A DNA stretch of 33,331 nucleotides, from the NCBI GenBank assembly GCA_947455415.1, contig CANGNX010000006.1, positions 1 to 33,331 of the forward strand. Reading direction: 5' to 3'. The notes under the pieces are model-generated. The model searched no databases. It was not told where the DNA came from and saw only the letters and a program-made list of their open reading frames with translations. The position numbers were made by a program, and so were the translations under genes. Shown here piece by piece: positions 15,361-23,314 of the stretch (position 1 is the first letter of the stretch; each line of letters starts with the position of its first letter). The stretch comes from Opitutia bacterium. GTDB taxonomy: Bacteria; Verrucomicrobiota; Verrucomicrobiia; Opitutales; UBA953.

Positions 15361-16908
15361 TTAGGCTTGGCGAATCAGATCGGCCGTCGCTGGGACGTCG
15401 GAGATAATTTGATCGGGGTCAGGTCCGACGCCGATGTAGCGCAAGTTCGGTAACTCGTTCAGTGTGTGGCCACGTCCAGCCAGGCGCACGATTTCGGCCA
15501 TCGTGAAAGCGATGTACTTGCGAGCAGCAGCAGGGAGTTGGGCGTAGGAGCGAATCGATGAAATATTTTCGGTCCAGCCAGGCAGGGTAGCGTAGATGGG
15601 CTGGAGCGCACGGCGGACGGCATCATTGCGAGGTACGCTGGAGACGATTTTCCCGCTGGCGTCGCGGTAGCCCGTACAAAGTTTTAATTCACCGCCTTGC
15701 CACTCGCCGTGGGGCGAGAGGGCATCGAGTTTATTGATGACGATATCATCGTAGCCACCGTAGCGGAGGGCGTCGGCTTTTTCGACGAGGTCGGACCAAC
15801 CCACCATGCGTTGGCGGCCGGTGCTGGTGCCGAATTCCAGTTTAGCGAGGGCACGTTGTAAGGGGTGAGACTCTTCCATTTTTGTAAGGAAGACGTGGGT
15901 GCCCACTTTGGTGTCATAAGCCTTACAGCAACCCACGGTGTGGATGGCTTGGACGGGGATTCCGGCGGACTGGAAGAACTCTGGAGTGAAAGTGTGGGAG
16001 GCGGTGACGTTGGGGGCAAAGCCTGCGCGTTTGTCGAGCCAGTAGGCTTGGCCAAATTCGCCGATGATGCGGCGGGAGCTGGCCATGTCGGTCAGAATGC
16101 GTTCGCGGACATCGCCGACGGTGTGGGCGAGGGCGGAGCCAGCTTTCCAATAAGCGGCGAGGACGGCCTCGTGATTGAAGGTGAAAGGTGTCGAACCAGC
16201 GAAGCGCGTGAAGTCGAATTCGGCGGCGGTGAAGACGCCGGCTTCGATGGCAGTTTTGTTGGCGCGTACTTCGGCTTCAGTTAATTTGGTAAATAAGCCG
16301 GCCCATTTTTCGGGAGAAAGTTGGCAGACGTGTTGGACGGTGTGAGCGGCACGATTGAGTCGGGCGGATAGGCGCTTGGCGTAGTCAGCTTGGGTGCCGA
16401 GGAATTCAGAATAGTGAATCTGCATCTGGCTCACTTCGTCGACGTAGGCCGGCGTGATGCCGCGACCGGTGGAGCCGCGAGGTTCTTGGCCGAGGACATT
16501 GATGCGGTAGTCTTCCCAGGCTAGATCGAGGATGCGGTGGGAGACATCGCTCACCATGCAGCGCTCATCGATGAGGAGGCGCGAGAGGACGGGGTAACCT
16601 AGCTTCTCGAGAGGAAGGGCCTCCCAGAGGGCTTTACGGGGGTCGGCGACGACTCCTGAGCCAAGGGCGAGGCAGGCCACGTCGTGTTCGGCCACGCCGC
16701 CAGGGAGAAGGTTCAGTTTTAAGCCGGCGACGGTGTGACCGGAGTTGGCACCACCGTTGACTTTAAGAACGGTGCCGACGACATCGCGGCGTTTAGTGAT
16801 CGTTTGAAGTTCGCGTACGATTTCAGGAATCAGGCGGCCTTTGCCTTCATCGCCCATGCTGATGCCGACATCAGCGATGAGAAGGCTTTTGAAAGGAGTG
16901 AGCGCCAT
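15361..16908 (-). CDS. purA: Adenylosuccinate synthetase (divergent, long form)
   Basis: 515 residues, against about 430 in typical bacterial PurA. The core is clear: the phosphate loop SMGDEGKGR with catalytic D20 (usual form QWGDEGKGK), GGANSGHT with H58 (usual GGNNAGHT), [14 protein letters not shown] (usual TTxxGIGPAYxDK) and [16 protein letters not shown] (usual TTGRPRRCGWFD). D20 and H58 are kept, so the GTP-dependent conversion of IMP and aspartate to adenylosuccinate is expected. Several near-invariant residues are changed, and the extra length is spread through the middle of the protein. D20 is present, whereas the phage PurZ diaminopurine enzymes replace the equivalent Asp, so PurZ is not favoured. 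It starts 32 bases after the TPR gene in the same direction. Confidence 0.9.
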   Translation of the reverse strand: MALTPFKSLLIADVGISMGDEGKGRLIPEIVRELQTITKRRDVVGTVLKVNGGANSGHTVAGLKLNLLPGGVAEHDVACLALGSGVVADPRKALWEALPLEKLGYPVLSRLLIDERCMVSDVSHRILDLAWEDYRINVLGQEPRGSTGRGITPAYVDEVSQMQIHYSEFLGTQADYAKRLSARLNRAAHTVQHVCQLSPEKWAGLFTKLTEAEVRANKTAIEAGVFTAAEFDFTRFAGSTPFTFNHEAVLAAYWKAGSALAHTVGDVRERILTDMASSRRIIGEFGQAYWLDKRAGFAPNVTASHTFTPEFFQSAGIPVQAIHTVGCCKAYDTKVGTHVFLTKMEESHPLQRALAKLEFGTSTGRQRMVGWSDLVEKADALRYGGYDDIVINKLDALSPHGEWQGGELKLCTGYRDASGKIVSSVPRNDAVRRALQPIYATLPGWTENISSIRSYAQLPAAARKYIAFTMAEIVRLAGRGHTLNELPNLRYIGVGPDPDQIISDVPATADLIRQA

Positions 16909-16940
16909 GAAGAGTAATCAGCGAATTTAAAAAAATCCAA

Positions 16941-18335
16941 TTAGGCGGTGGGGCCTTTTTGGCTATCGTAGAAGCGATTAATTTTCTGAGAAACGTCGCG
17001 ATAACCTGAATCGGCCATATAGATGATCTTGTATTCATCGATGGCTTCTTTGGTACGGCCCATTTTTTCAAAGGCGTTACCCAACTCGTAGATGATATCC
17101 TTTTTAAGGTCGTTCATCACTTGGACCTCGTTCTTGGCGAGGTTGAATTGTTCAACAGCGAGGTCGAACTTACCGCTGGCGACAAAAGCTTTGCCGATCG
17201 ACAGGATCGCTAATTGGCGGAACTTAGGATTACGCTGTGCGTATTGTAATTGTTGAACGGATTCGTCGAGGCGGTTGGCTTGCAGGAGCAGATTGCCGAA
17301 TTCGTAACGGAAAGAGTAGTCGTTCGGGTAACGTTCGACCAAGCTGGCGGTCGTTTGCAGGCGGTAGTCGCTGAGTTCTTTTTCGTTCTTCGCGAGGTCG
17401 GCGGCAGCGGTGGGGTTGGTTGCCAGTTGTTCGCGGAGTGTCGCGATGGTCTTTTCAAAGCGTTGTGTAATGAGGTCGATTTCTTGACGTTCGAGTGAGG
17501 AATCTTGGCGGCCGAGGGTGGTGAGGCGTCCGCGTTGGAGCCAAGCGATGGCGCTATCGAGATCGCCAGCGGAAATGAATTGGCGAACGATATCGCGATA
17601 GAGGTCGATGCTATCGGGCTGGCTTTGGATGCGTTGGGCAAGGGCGGCGGCCTGTTCGAGGGCGGTGCCGGCGTCGGTGACGGTACGGGCCGCTTGTTCG
17701 AGGCGGAGGGCTTCGTCCTTGTCTTTGAGTTTGGATTGGAAGTCGCCTTTGTCTTCCCACTTGCCGGTCTTCATCGTCTTGCTGACGGAAGCTTTACGGA
17801 CCACCTCTTGGAGGTCGCCGTTACCAGGGAATAATTTCAGGCCGGCGTCGGCGGCGTTCAATGCGTTATCATATTCAGTGGCAACGAGCCAGGTATTGGC
17901 GAGGTCGACGAAGTGTTGAACATTTTTCGGATCAACTTGGGACAGTTCTTCGTACGCGAAAGCGGTCAGTTCCGGAAAGCCGAGTTTAACACCTGCGGCG
18001 GCCAGGGTCTTGTTCGCATTGATATCGCCAGGTTTTTTAGCGAGAGTGGCTTCAGCTTCGAGAATCGCGGCGGAGGCGTCTTTCTCGACGGCTTTCGCGA
18101 TACCACTTGCGGTTAGCCCACCGATAAGCCCATCGAAGAGGCCAGCCTTTGTGCCGAGGACTGTTTTTTGGGCACGTCGGAGGAGGCGACGGACCTCGAT
18201 GCAACCAGGGTTACGAACCAAAATGCCTTGAAGGATTTCTATGGCGTACTGTGGGTTGGTCTTAAGTTGGGACTCGGCGGCAGAAACTTGTTTCTGGACG
18301 CGGGGGTCGAGTTCGGTGAGGGCGACTTTATTCAT
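16941..18335 (-). CDS. TPR-repeat protein of unknown function
   Basis: 464 residues with no signal peptide, so probably cytoplasmic. It is mostly helical tetratricopeptide-type repeats: AIEILQGILVRNPGCIEVRR (near 30-50), an Ala/Leu-rich set through 100-190, SAGDLDSAIAWLQRGR (near 260), and C-terminal units such as DLAVEQFNLAKNEVQVMNDL and KKDIIYELGNAFEKMGRTKE. A short Gly-rich hydrophobic stretch (TKAGLFDGLIGGLTASGIAK, about 62-81) interrupts the repeats and might touch membrane. The middle (about 200-340) is charged and may be coiled coil. Such proteins are usually scaffolds. It lies between the SET gene and purA, and its partner is unknown. Confidence 0.85.
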   Translation of the reverse strand: MNKVALTELDPRVQKQVSAAESQLKTNPQYAIEILQGILVRNPGCIEVRRLLRRAQKTVLGTKAGLFDGLIGGLTASGIAKAVEKDASAAILEAEATLAKKPGDINANKTLAAAGVKLGFPELTAFAYEELSQVDPKNVQHFVDLANTWLVATEYDNALNAADAGLKLFPGNGDLQEVVRKASVSKTMKTGKWEDKGDFQSKLKDKDEALRLEQAARTVTDAGTALEQAAALAQRIQSQPDSIDLYRDIVRQFISAGDLDSAIAWLQRGRLTTLGRQDSSLERQEIDLITQRFEKTIATLREQLATNPTAAADLAKNEKELSDYRLQTTASLVERYPNDYSFRYEFGNLLLQANRLDESVQQLQYAQRNPKFRQLAILSIGKAFVASGKFDLAVEQFNLAKNEVQVMNDLKKDIIYELGNAFEKMGRTKEAIDEYKIIYMADSGYRDVSQKINRFYDSQKGPTA

Positions 18336-18384
18336 GAATGGGAACTATTGGACCTGCCGAAAGTGACGGTCAGGGTGCTGGGGG

Positions 18385-18852
18385 TCAATCCCTTGAACGG
18401 GAAAAACGTAGGTGACGGCGTAGGGCTGGTCGTAGGGGGGCGGCGACGATGTGGCCGGCACAGTTGGTTTGCCTGCAGCAGCAGGGGTGAAAGAGTCCTT
18501 CGGCGATAGAAAACCCGTAATCAAAGGTGATTTCATCGTTGGCGGTAATGGCTTGTGAGGCGATTAACCAGGCCTCGTTGACGGTGTTGTCGTAGATTAA
18601 TTCGGCGTTGGGTGCGCAGCTATGGTTGGCGTGGCGAGCGGGATTTTCGGCAAACGAACCATCGAGCCAAAGTCCTGGTTTGATTTCTAGCCAGTAGGTA
18701 GCCGACTTCGCCGATGATGAAGGCGGATCGATTCGTTCGGTCGTATGGCCGAGGTAGGGAGCGATTTTTTGTCCGACGGAAAATGACTGCGTAGCGAAGA
18801 GACCGAGCCCTTCGATGGGTGAAGTTTTGGACTCCACGCCGTAAGGGCTCAT
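18385..18852 (-). CDS. Small SET-domain protein (putative lysine methyltransferase)
   Basis: 155 residues, almost only a SET domain. SPIEGLGLFATQSFSVGQKI gives the GxGLFA start; ARHANHSCAPNAEL is the NHSCxPN motif that forms part of the pseudoknot and the S-adenosylmethionine pocket; NDEITFDYGF supplies the catalytic-site Tyr; and CCCRQTNCAGHIV looks like a short Cys-rich post-SET zinc site. The ATG at 18852 overlaps the gpsA stop by 4 bases (ATGA), which fixes the start and couples it to gpsA. Bacterial SET proteins methylate lysines of cellular or host proteins; no target is evident here. The last 15-20 residues are Arg-rich and could bind nucleic acid. Confidence 0.87.
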   Translation of the reverse strand: MSPYGVESKTSPIEGLGLFATQSFSVGQKIAPYLGHTTERIDPPSSSAKSATYWLEIKPGLWLDGSFAENPARHANHSCAPNAELIYDNTVNEAWLIASQAITANDEITFDYGFSIAEGLFHPCCCRQTNCAGHIVAAPLRPALRRHLRFSRSRD

Positions 18853-19850
18853 GCCTCAGCTTTGAGGTCGCGCGTCATTAGGGTGGTTACACCTGTGCGA
18901 GCGTCGAGACCTTCAAACAGAATTTTCTGAAGGAGGAATAAAATCGGAGCGTCGAGCTTGTGGCTCTTGGCGAGTTGGCTGAGCGATTCGGTGGCGCGGT
19001 AACCTTCAACGGCGTCGCGACGGGTTTGTAGTCCCGCAAGTGTGGCGGCGGGATCTTGGGCGATAGCCTGCCCGAGTGTGCGATTGCGACTCCAAGAGCC
19101 GTGGGCGGTGGCCATGAGATCGCCAGTGCCACTGAGTCCAAGGAAGGTTTCACTTTTGCCACCGAGGGCGACACCGACACGAATCATTTCTTGGAGGGCA
19201 CGAGTGAGAAAGGCGGCTTTGGCGTTGTCGCCGAGCTTGAGTCCATCGCAGAGGCCAGCGCCGATGGCATAAACATTTTTGAGGGTGCCGCCGATTTCCA
19301 CACCGGCGACATCGTTCGACGTGTAGACGCGAAGAGTCGGGCCGCTGATAGCTGCTTGCACGGCGCGTAGGGTGGAATCGTCGGCGGTAGAAGCGAGAAC
19401 CATGGCGGTTGGATTTCCTTGGGCCACTTCATTGGCGTTGCTTGGTCCGCTTAAAGTAGCGGCCGGGATTTTACCAAGCGCTTTTTGAATGAGTTCCGTC
19501 GGACGTTGCAGGGTGTTTTGGTCGAGTCCCTTGCAGAGTGAGATGACGATTTTCGCGGAGGACTTTTGGAGGTCGGGTCCGATTTGTTTTAGCAGGTCGG
19601 TGAGGCCTTTGGAGGGGCAGGCCAGGAAAACAATATCGGCGTCCATCAAAGCGGGGGCGGGTTCGAGTCCGACTTGAATGGAATGTGCGAGTGAGTGTTT
19701 GGGCAGGTAGTCGTGATTGATGCGCTCGGTGGCCAATTTTAGGGCCTGTTCGAGTCGACGGGGTACGAGGGTGACCGTGTGACCGAGTCGATCCAAGTGA
19801 ATGGCGACGGCGGTGCCCCAGGCGCCTGCTCCAAAAATTACGCAGTTCAT
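18849..19850 (-). CDS. gpsA: NAD(P)H-dependent glycerol-3-phosphate dehydrogenase
   Basis: 333 residues, standard length. An N-terminal Rossmann fold has GAGAWGTA (residues 7-14), then FLACPSKGL, ISLCKGLD and LSGPSNANEVAQG. The C-terminal helical substrate domain carries the hallmark GGTLKNVYAIGAGLCDGLK with the catalytic Lys, and FLGLSGTGDLMATAHG with SRNR. It reduces dihydroxyacetone phosphate to sn-glycerol 3-phosphate for phospholipid synthesis in the cytoplasm. Its start overlaps the panB stop by 4 bases and its stop overlaps the SET start by 4, so the three genes are translationally coupled. Confidence 0.97.
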   Translation of the reverse strand: MNCVIFGAGAWGTAVAIHLDRLGHTVTLVPRRLEQALKLATERINHDYLPKHSLAHSIQVGLEPAPALMDADIVFLACPSKGLTDLLKQIGPDLQKSSAKIVISLCKGLDQNTLQRPTELIQKALGKIPAATLSGPSNANEVAQGNPTAMVLASTADDSTLRAVQAAISGPTLRVYTSNDVAGVEIGGTLKNVYAIGAGLCDGLKLGDNAKAAFLTRALQEMIRVGVALGGKSETFLGLSGTGDLMATAHGSWSRNRTLGQAIAQDPAATLAGLQTRRDAVEGYRATESLSQLAKSHKLDAPILFLLQKILFEGLDARTGVTTLMTRDLKAEA

Positions 19851-20614
19851 GAGTGTGACCCCTTTCGAATTTTAGTGGCCCAGCGCTTGACGGCGGCCAC
19901 GGCGTCGCGATGGAGGTTGGCTTCGGGTTTCACGAAGGGAGGCGGGGTGGAGGTGAGTCCAAGAAGGTCGTGGATGACAAGAATTTGTCCATCACAACCC
20001 ACGCCAGAGCCGATGCCGATGGTTGGAATGTTAATGGATGAAGTAATTTTTTGAGAAAGTTTTTCGTCAACGCATTCGATGACTACACTGAAGGCACCAG
20101 CGTCGGTGACCGCTTGGGCGTCGGCTAAGATTTTTTGTTGGTCGGCTGAGGTGAGGCCGCGGCGACGATAGCCGGTGGAGTGAACGCGTTGGGGGAGGAG
20201 GCCGATATGGGCCATGACGGGTATGCCAGCATCGACTAACTTTTCGATGGCGGGGGCGAGTGAAGTGCCGCCTTCGATTTTGACTCCGTGGGCGCCGCCT
20301 TTTTGGAGGAGGGCACGGCACGATTTGAGAAGGTTAGAAAAACTGTCGTGAGCGAGGGCGAAGGGTAGGTCGGCAATGACGAGGGCGGCCGGTTTGGCTC
20401 GGGCGACGGCGGCGGTGTGGTGAATCATCATTTCAAGGGTCACGCCGACGGTATCGTCCATCCCAAGGACGGTATTGCCGAGGGAGTCGCCCACCAGAAT
20501 GAGATCGGCCCCGCCTTGGTCAGCGATACGTGCCGTGATGGCATCGTAGGCGGTGAGGCAGACGATGGCGCGTTTGCCTTTGAGTGCTCGGATGGACCGG
20601 GTGGTAGCCTTCAC
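19847..20614 (-). CDS. panB: 3-methyl-2-oxobutanoate hydroxymethyltransferase (ketopantoate hydroxymethyltransferase)
   Basis: 255 residues from a GTG at 20614. The family motifs run in order: CLTAYDAITARIADQGGADL, LVGDSLGNTVLGMDDTVGVT (metal- and substrate-binding Asp), VIADLPFAL, KIEGG, PVMAHIGLLPQ, and IGIGSGVGCDGQILVIHDLL near the C-terminus. The enzyme adds a hydroxymethyl group from methylene-tetrahydrofolate to alpha-ketoisovalerate, the first step of pantothenate and coenzyme A synthesis. It is first in the panB-gpsA-SET unit and divergent from the small membrane protein gene. It is slightly shorter than E. coli PanB (264 residues), with no motif missing. No panC or panD is in the window. 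Confidence 0.96.
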   Translation of the reverse strand: MKATTRSIRALKGKRAIVCLTAYDAITARIADQGGADLILVGDSLGNTVLGMDDTVGVTLEMMIHHTAAVARAKPAALVIADLPFALAHDSFSNLLKSCRALLQKGGAHGVKIEGGTSLAPAIEKLVDAGIPVMAHIGLLPQRVHSTGYRRRGLTSADQQKILADAQAVTDAGAFSVVIECVDEKLSQKITSSINIPTIGIGSGVGCDGQILVIHDLLGLTSTPPPFVKPEANLHRDAVAAVKRWATKIRKGSHS

Positions 20615-20679
20615 GTCTTTGGGATTATCGCGTGAGCTGTCGCTTGTAAAGCGTGGGAGAGTCCTTTAGGGTGAGAAAG

Positions 20680-20943
20680 ATGTTAGCGAGACTACGCCGC
20701 CTCTTTAGACGTCCCGACTACCGTTTGCACGGTTATCGCCACTCGACCTTGGATACGGGGGCGGGTCGCCCGTGGTATGAACGGTTGAGGTTTTCGCGGC
20801 TGCCTTCGGGGTATTCGCACAATCCAGCGAAGGAGCCGATTGCGTGGGGACGTTACCGAAAAATTTTATATCTCGTTCTCGCACTCCTGCTTGGCTGGTG
20901 GCTTGCCGAAAGTATTTCAGCCTGGAATTTTTTCGATGGCTAA
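20680..20943 (+). CDS. Small single-span membrane protein of unknown function
   Basis: 87 residues from the ATG at 20680, which has AGGGTGAG just upstream; the frame is also open from a GTG at 20653. The N-terminal part is strongly basic and aromatic (MLARLRRLFRRPDYRLHGYR), and one membrane helix lies near the C-terminus (KILYLVLALLLGWWLAES, about 61-78). The topology would put the basic part in the cytoplasm and a short tail outside. The family is not recognised. It is divergent from panB, and a fragment of the dispersed repeat lies 8 bases after its stop. Confidence 0.65.
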   Translation: MLARLRRLFRRPDYRLHGYRHSTLDTGAGRPWYERLRFSRLPSGYSHNPAKEPIAWGRYRKILYLVLALLLGWWLAESISAWNFFDG

Positions 20944-20950
20944 GACTTCT

Positions 20951-21016
20951 AGGTGACAAGCGGGCCAGGCGACACGTTGGCAAGGGCGAGAGCAAAGCAC
21001 TCAGGCCGTGGCCAAA
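20951..21016. repeat. Dispersed GGCAAG-type intergenic repeat, copy 5 (partial)
   Basis: GGTGACAAGCGGGCCAGG, then CGACACGTTGGCAAGGG, match the left end of the complete element (15 of 16 over GCGACACGTTGGCAAG), followed by GAGAGCAAAGCACTC in the place of its GAA-loop hairpin. This is the only copy outside the polysaccharide cluster. It lies between the convergent ends of the small membrane protein gene and lpxI. Confidence 0.55.
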
Positions 21017-21027
21017 GATCATAACAA

Positions 21028-21876
21028 TTAAAAGCCGAGTAGGTCGATTTTTAGTTCGCGGGCGCGAGCGAGGACAGCGGGGCGATCGATGAGAATAACA
21101 CCGTCGGCTTGCAGTGCGGCTTTGCGAACGCCGCCTTGGGCCATGCTCTCGAGGGTTTGCAGTCCGAAGCAAGGTACATCGAAGCGAAAGTCTTGTTGAT
21201 GCTTTGAAGTTTTAGTGAGCAGCATTTCTTTGCCACCGATGTCGGCACAGCGCTGAAGCATTTTATCGGTTCCTTCAAACGCTTCGACGGCAAGGACGGT
21301 GCCCTTGGCGGTGACGATGGATTGACCGATGTCGAGGCGGGCCATTTCACGGGCCATTTGCGTGCTAAATTTCAATTCTTCGTCAGAGATGCCACAGGAC
21401 CAACCCGTGAGGCAGCCAGTGGTGGCGAGGTGTTGATCAAGGAAGATGCGGGCATCGAGCATTTTGATGCCAAGTTTTTCGATTTCCTGCGTGATGCCAC
21501 CGAAGATGGTTTCGGCGTTGCGTTCTTTAAGTGAGGCGAGGAGGGCGACCAATTTAAAATCGGGCACCATGCCAGAGAAAAGTTTACGCGGAGTGATTTG
21601 GCCTGCCATCACGGCGCCAGTTGCTTGGAGTTCTTGAAGGGAGTCCAGTAGTTGACCTAACTTTCCAACGGGGACGATACGACGGTCGGCGGGTTTAAAA
21701 CTATCGATGAAGGATGCTTCGGTTTCGTCTTCAAAAGCGATAAGCTTTATATTCGCATTATATTCGCGGGCACACTCGGCGAGAAGGGTGGGGTAGCGAC
21801 CTTTTCCAGCGATAATCACAATCGGCTTAGAGGCATCGAAGCCAGGGGGGAGGAAGCGAGTGGTGGCGGGTGCCAT
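21028..21876 (-). CDS. lpxI: UDP-2,3-diacylglucosamine diphosphatase LpxI
   Basis: 282 residues, matching the LpxI (formerly DUF1009) length. The N-terminal domain has VIIAGKGRYPTLLAECARE, and the next block TGAVMAGQITPRKLFSGMVPD. The C-terminal domain has VTAKGTVLAVEAFEGTDKML, GGKEMLLTKTSKHQQDFRFD and VPCFGLQTLESMAQGG, the family's catalytic half with its Asp. It splits UDP-2,3-diacylglucosamine to 2,3-diacylglucosamine 1-phosphate in lipid A synthesis, standing in for LpxH in Alphaproteobacteria and several other phyla. Its presence says the organism makes lipid A and has an outer membrane. It faces away from nadD, with about 80 bases between starts. Confidence 0.95.
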   Translation of the reverse strand: MAPATTRFLPPGFDASKPIVIIAGKGRYPTLLAECAREYNANIKLIAFEDETEASFIDSFKPADRRIVPVGKLGQLLDSLQELQATGAVMAGQITPRKLFSGMVPDFKLVALLASLKERNAETIFGGITQEIEKLGIKMLDARIFLDQHLATTGCLTGWSCGISDEELKFSTQMAREMARLDIGQSIVTAKGTVLAVEAFEGTDKMLQRCADIGGKEMLLTKTSKHQQDFRFDVPCFGLQTLESMAQGGVRKAALQADGVILIDRPAVLARARELKIDLLGF

Positions 21877-21958
21877 GAACTAATCGTTTAGGGGGAATCG
21901 CTTGGGCTCAAGCCTGCTTTAGGTTGCCAGAGGGATGGGTGGGAGTTGGAATGGGCGT

Positions 21959-22549
21959 ATGACGCGCGTGGTCGGCATTTTAGGTGGCACCTTTGACCCT
22001 CCGCATGCGGGTCATATTGCGGCGGCGACGGCGGCTTGGAAACAGATGAAGATGGATGAAGTGAGGGTTATACCTGCGGGCTTAGCGCCATTACGTGCAG
22101 CCTTGCCACTGGCGAGTGCGGCGGACCGCTTGGCGATGGTGAAATTGGCTTTTGAACCTTGTCCTTGGGCGGTGATTGATGACCGCGAGGTACGTCGCGA
22201 GGGCGTGTGTTGGTCGGTTGATACGGCACGCGAATTGGCACGAGATTTTCCGCAGGCCCGTCGAGTTTGGATTATTGGAGCCGATCAGTTGGCGAGGTTG
22301 GATCGCTGGAAGGATATTGCTGAATTGTCGACGCTCGTGGAATTTGCGGTGCTCGCGCGCGACGCCATTTCGGTGGTGCCGCCCGCCGCGATTGCGGCGA
22401 AGCTCAAGTTAACCGTTTTGAGGGCGCCCCCAGTCAAAGTCTCGTCAACGGCGTTGCGGTTGGCCTTGCAGGAGGGGAAGCCGTCGGGAAACGGCTTGCC
22501 CAAGTCGGTGCGTGACTTCATCGAAGAACGCTCCCTTTATAAGCAATAA
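21959..22549 (+). CDS. nadD: Nicotinate-nucleotide adenylyltransferase
   Basis: 196 residues from the ATG at 21959 (the frame is open from 21935). The later start puts GGTFDPPHAGH at residues 9-19, where NadD proteins have it, although neither start has a well-spaced Shine-Dalgarno. The HxGH nucleotidyl-transfer motif (HAGH), IIGADQLARLDRWKDI, and a late VSSTALR that stands for the usual ISSTxIR are all present. The enzyme transfers AMP from ATP to nicotinate mononucleotide, giving deamido-NAD. The gene is followed at one base by rsfS, a common bacterial pairing that supports both calls. Confidence 0.94.
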   Translation: MTRVVGILGGTFDPPHAGHIAAATAAWKQMKMDEVRVIPAGLAPLRAALPLASAADRLAMVKLAFEPCPWAVIDDREVRREGVCWSVDTARELARDFPQARRVWIIGADQLARLDRWKDIAELSTLVEFAVLARDAISVVPPAAIAAKLKLTVLRAPPVKVSSTALRLALQEGKPSGNGLPKSVRDFIEERSLYKQ

Positions 22550-22550
22550 T

Positions 22551-23057
22551 ATGTCCGCCTTAAAAAAGAAAAAAGCTAAAGTCATCGCTAAGAAAGCACG
22601 TGCCCCCTTGAAGCCGGTGCGTCGCGCAGCGGTGAAGCCAAAGGTCAGTAAGGCGAAGGCCCGCTCGGAGAATTTAAAGCCCGTGGTGGCACGGGTGGCA
22701 TCCAAAGTGCCCGTGCATGTCTTGGCGGTGGTCAAAGCCTTAGATGATAAGAAAGCTGAATCGATTCGCGTGTTGGAGTTGGGTCAGCTCTCCTCGGTTG
22801 CAGACTACATGATTATTGCGACTGGCACATCCGATCCGCATTTGCGTGCCTTGCGCATTGAAGTGGAGAGGGCGCTGGATGAAGCTGGTTCTTCGGCACG
22901 TGGTACCGAGTCGCAAAAGGAAAGCGGCTGGACGGTGGTGGATGGCTTTGACGTCGTGGTCCATGTCTTCCGTCCGGATGTACGCGAGAATTACAGCATG
23001 GAATCACTTTGGAAGGATGGCCTCGACCTGTCGGTTAAAGACCTGCTGAAGGCCTAA
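22551..23057 (+). CDS. rsfS: Ribosomal silencing factor RsfS with basic N-terminal extension
   Basis: 168 residues from the ATG at 22551, one base after the nadD stop; an upstream in-frame GTG at 22512 lies inside nadD and is less likely. The C-terminal 110 residues are a typical RsfS/Iojap domain: VVKALDDKKAESIRVLELGQ, SSVADYMIIATGTSDPHLRA, ESGWTVVDGFDVVVHVFRPD and NYSMESLWKDG. RsfS binds ribosomal protein uL14 and blocks subunit joining when nutrients are short. The first 50 or so residues are unusual, a Lys/Arg/Ala/Pro-rich extension (KKKKAKVIAKKARAPLKPVRR) like the disordered tails of RNA-binding proteins. No Shine-Dalgarno is seen, and coupling to nadD translation is likely. Confidence 0.93.
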   Translation: MSALKKKKAKVIAKKARAPLKPVRRAAVKPKVSKAKARSENLKPVVARVASKVPVHVLAVVKALDDKKAESIRVLELGQLSSVADYMIIATGTSDPHLRALRIEVERALDEAGSSARGTESQKESGWTVVDGFDVVVHVFRPDVRENYSMESLWKDGLDLSVKDLLKA

Positions 23058-23070
23058 GTAAAATTTCCGG

Positions 23071-23147
23071 TGGTGGTAGCGGGCAGAATTGAACTGCCGA
23101 CCTCAGGCTTATGAGTCCCGCGCTCTAACCATCTGAGCTACGCTACC
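23071..23147 (-). tRNA. tRNA with CAU anticodon (probably elongator Met)
   Basis: 77 bases with an encoded CCA. The acceptor stem GGTAGCG/CGCTACC is perfect; the D arm (GCTC/GAGC) and T arm (GGCAG/CTGCC with TTCAATT) are well formed. The anticodon loop is CTCATAA. The anticodon stem CGGGA/GCCTG has a G-T wobble and an A-G mismatch at positions 31-39. A 7-bp paired first position argues against the initiator. By eye the body resembles elongator tRNA-Met more than tRNA-Ile2 (lysidine-modified CAU), but the two cannot be separated with certainty. It converges with rsfS. Confidence 0.93.
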
Positions 23148-23254
23148 GTAACACCGTCTAGAGATGTCAGCGATTTGCCCGCGAAGCGTCAAGCGGATTG
23201 AAGTTTGGGGCGGGATTCGCTGTCCTCTGGCCAAAATTGGGCTGAAACTCAGCG

Positions 23255-23306
23255 TTGATATTGGGGTAAGAGTGATTCAATATAATTCATACCCCAACCC
23301 CTGGGT
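23255..23306 (+). promoter_or_regulatory. Candidate promoter with inverted repeat upstream of the ECF sigma factor
   Basis: TTGATA (23255-23260) and a perfect TATAAT (23281-23286) are 20 bases apart, longer than ideal. The TATAAT is bracketed by a perfect 8-base inverted repeat, TTGGGGTA (23261-23268) and TACCCCAA (23290-23297), which could be an operator. ACCCCTGGGT follows at 23297. The rest of 23148-23314 holds nothing else I can support. Confidence 0.35.
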
Positions 23307-23314
23307 GTACCCTA

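Noticed and set aside
15355-15372. Shared terminator between mgtE and purA
   Set aside because: Only a small imperfect palindrome (AAGCCTTAGGCTT) without T-runs is present, too weak to call.
15361-16908. PurZ-type diaminopurine synthase
   Set aside because: The catalytic Asp of GDEGKG, changed in phage PurZ, is present, and no phage genes are nearby.
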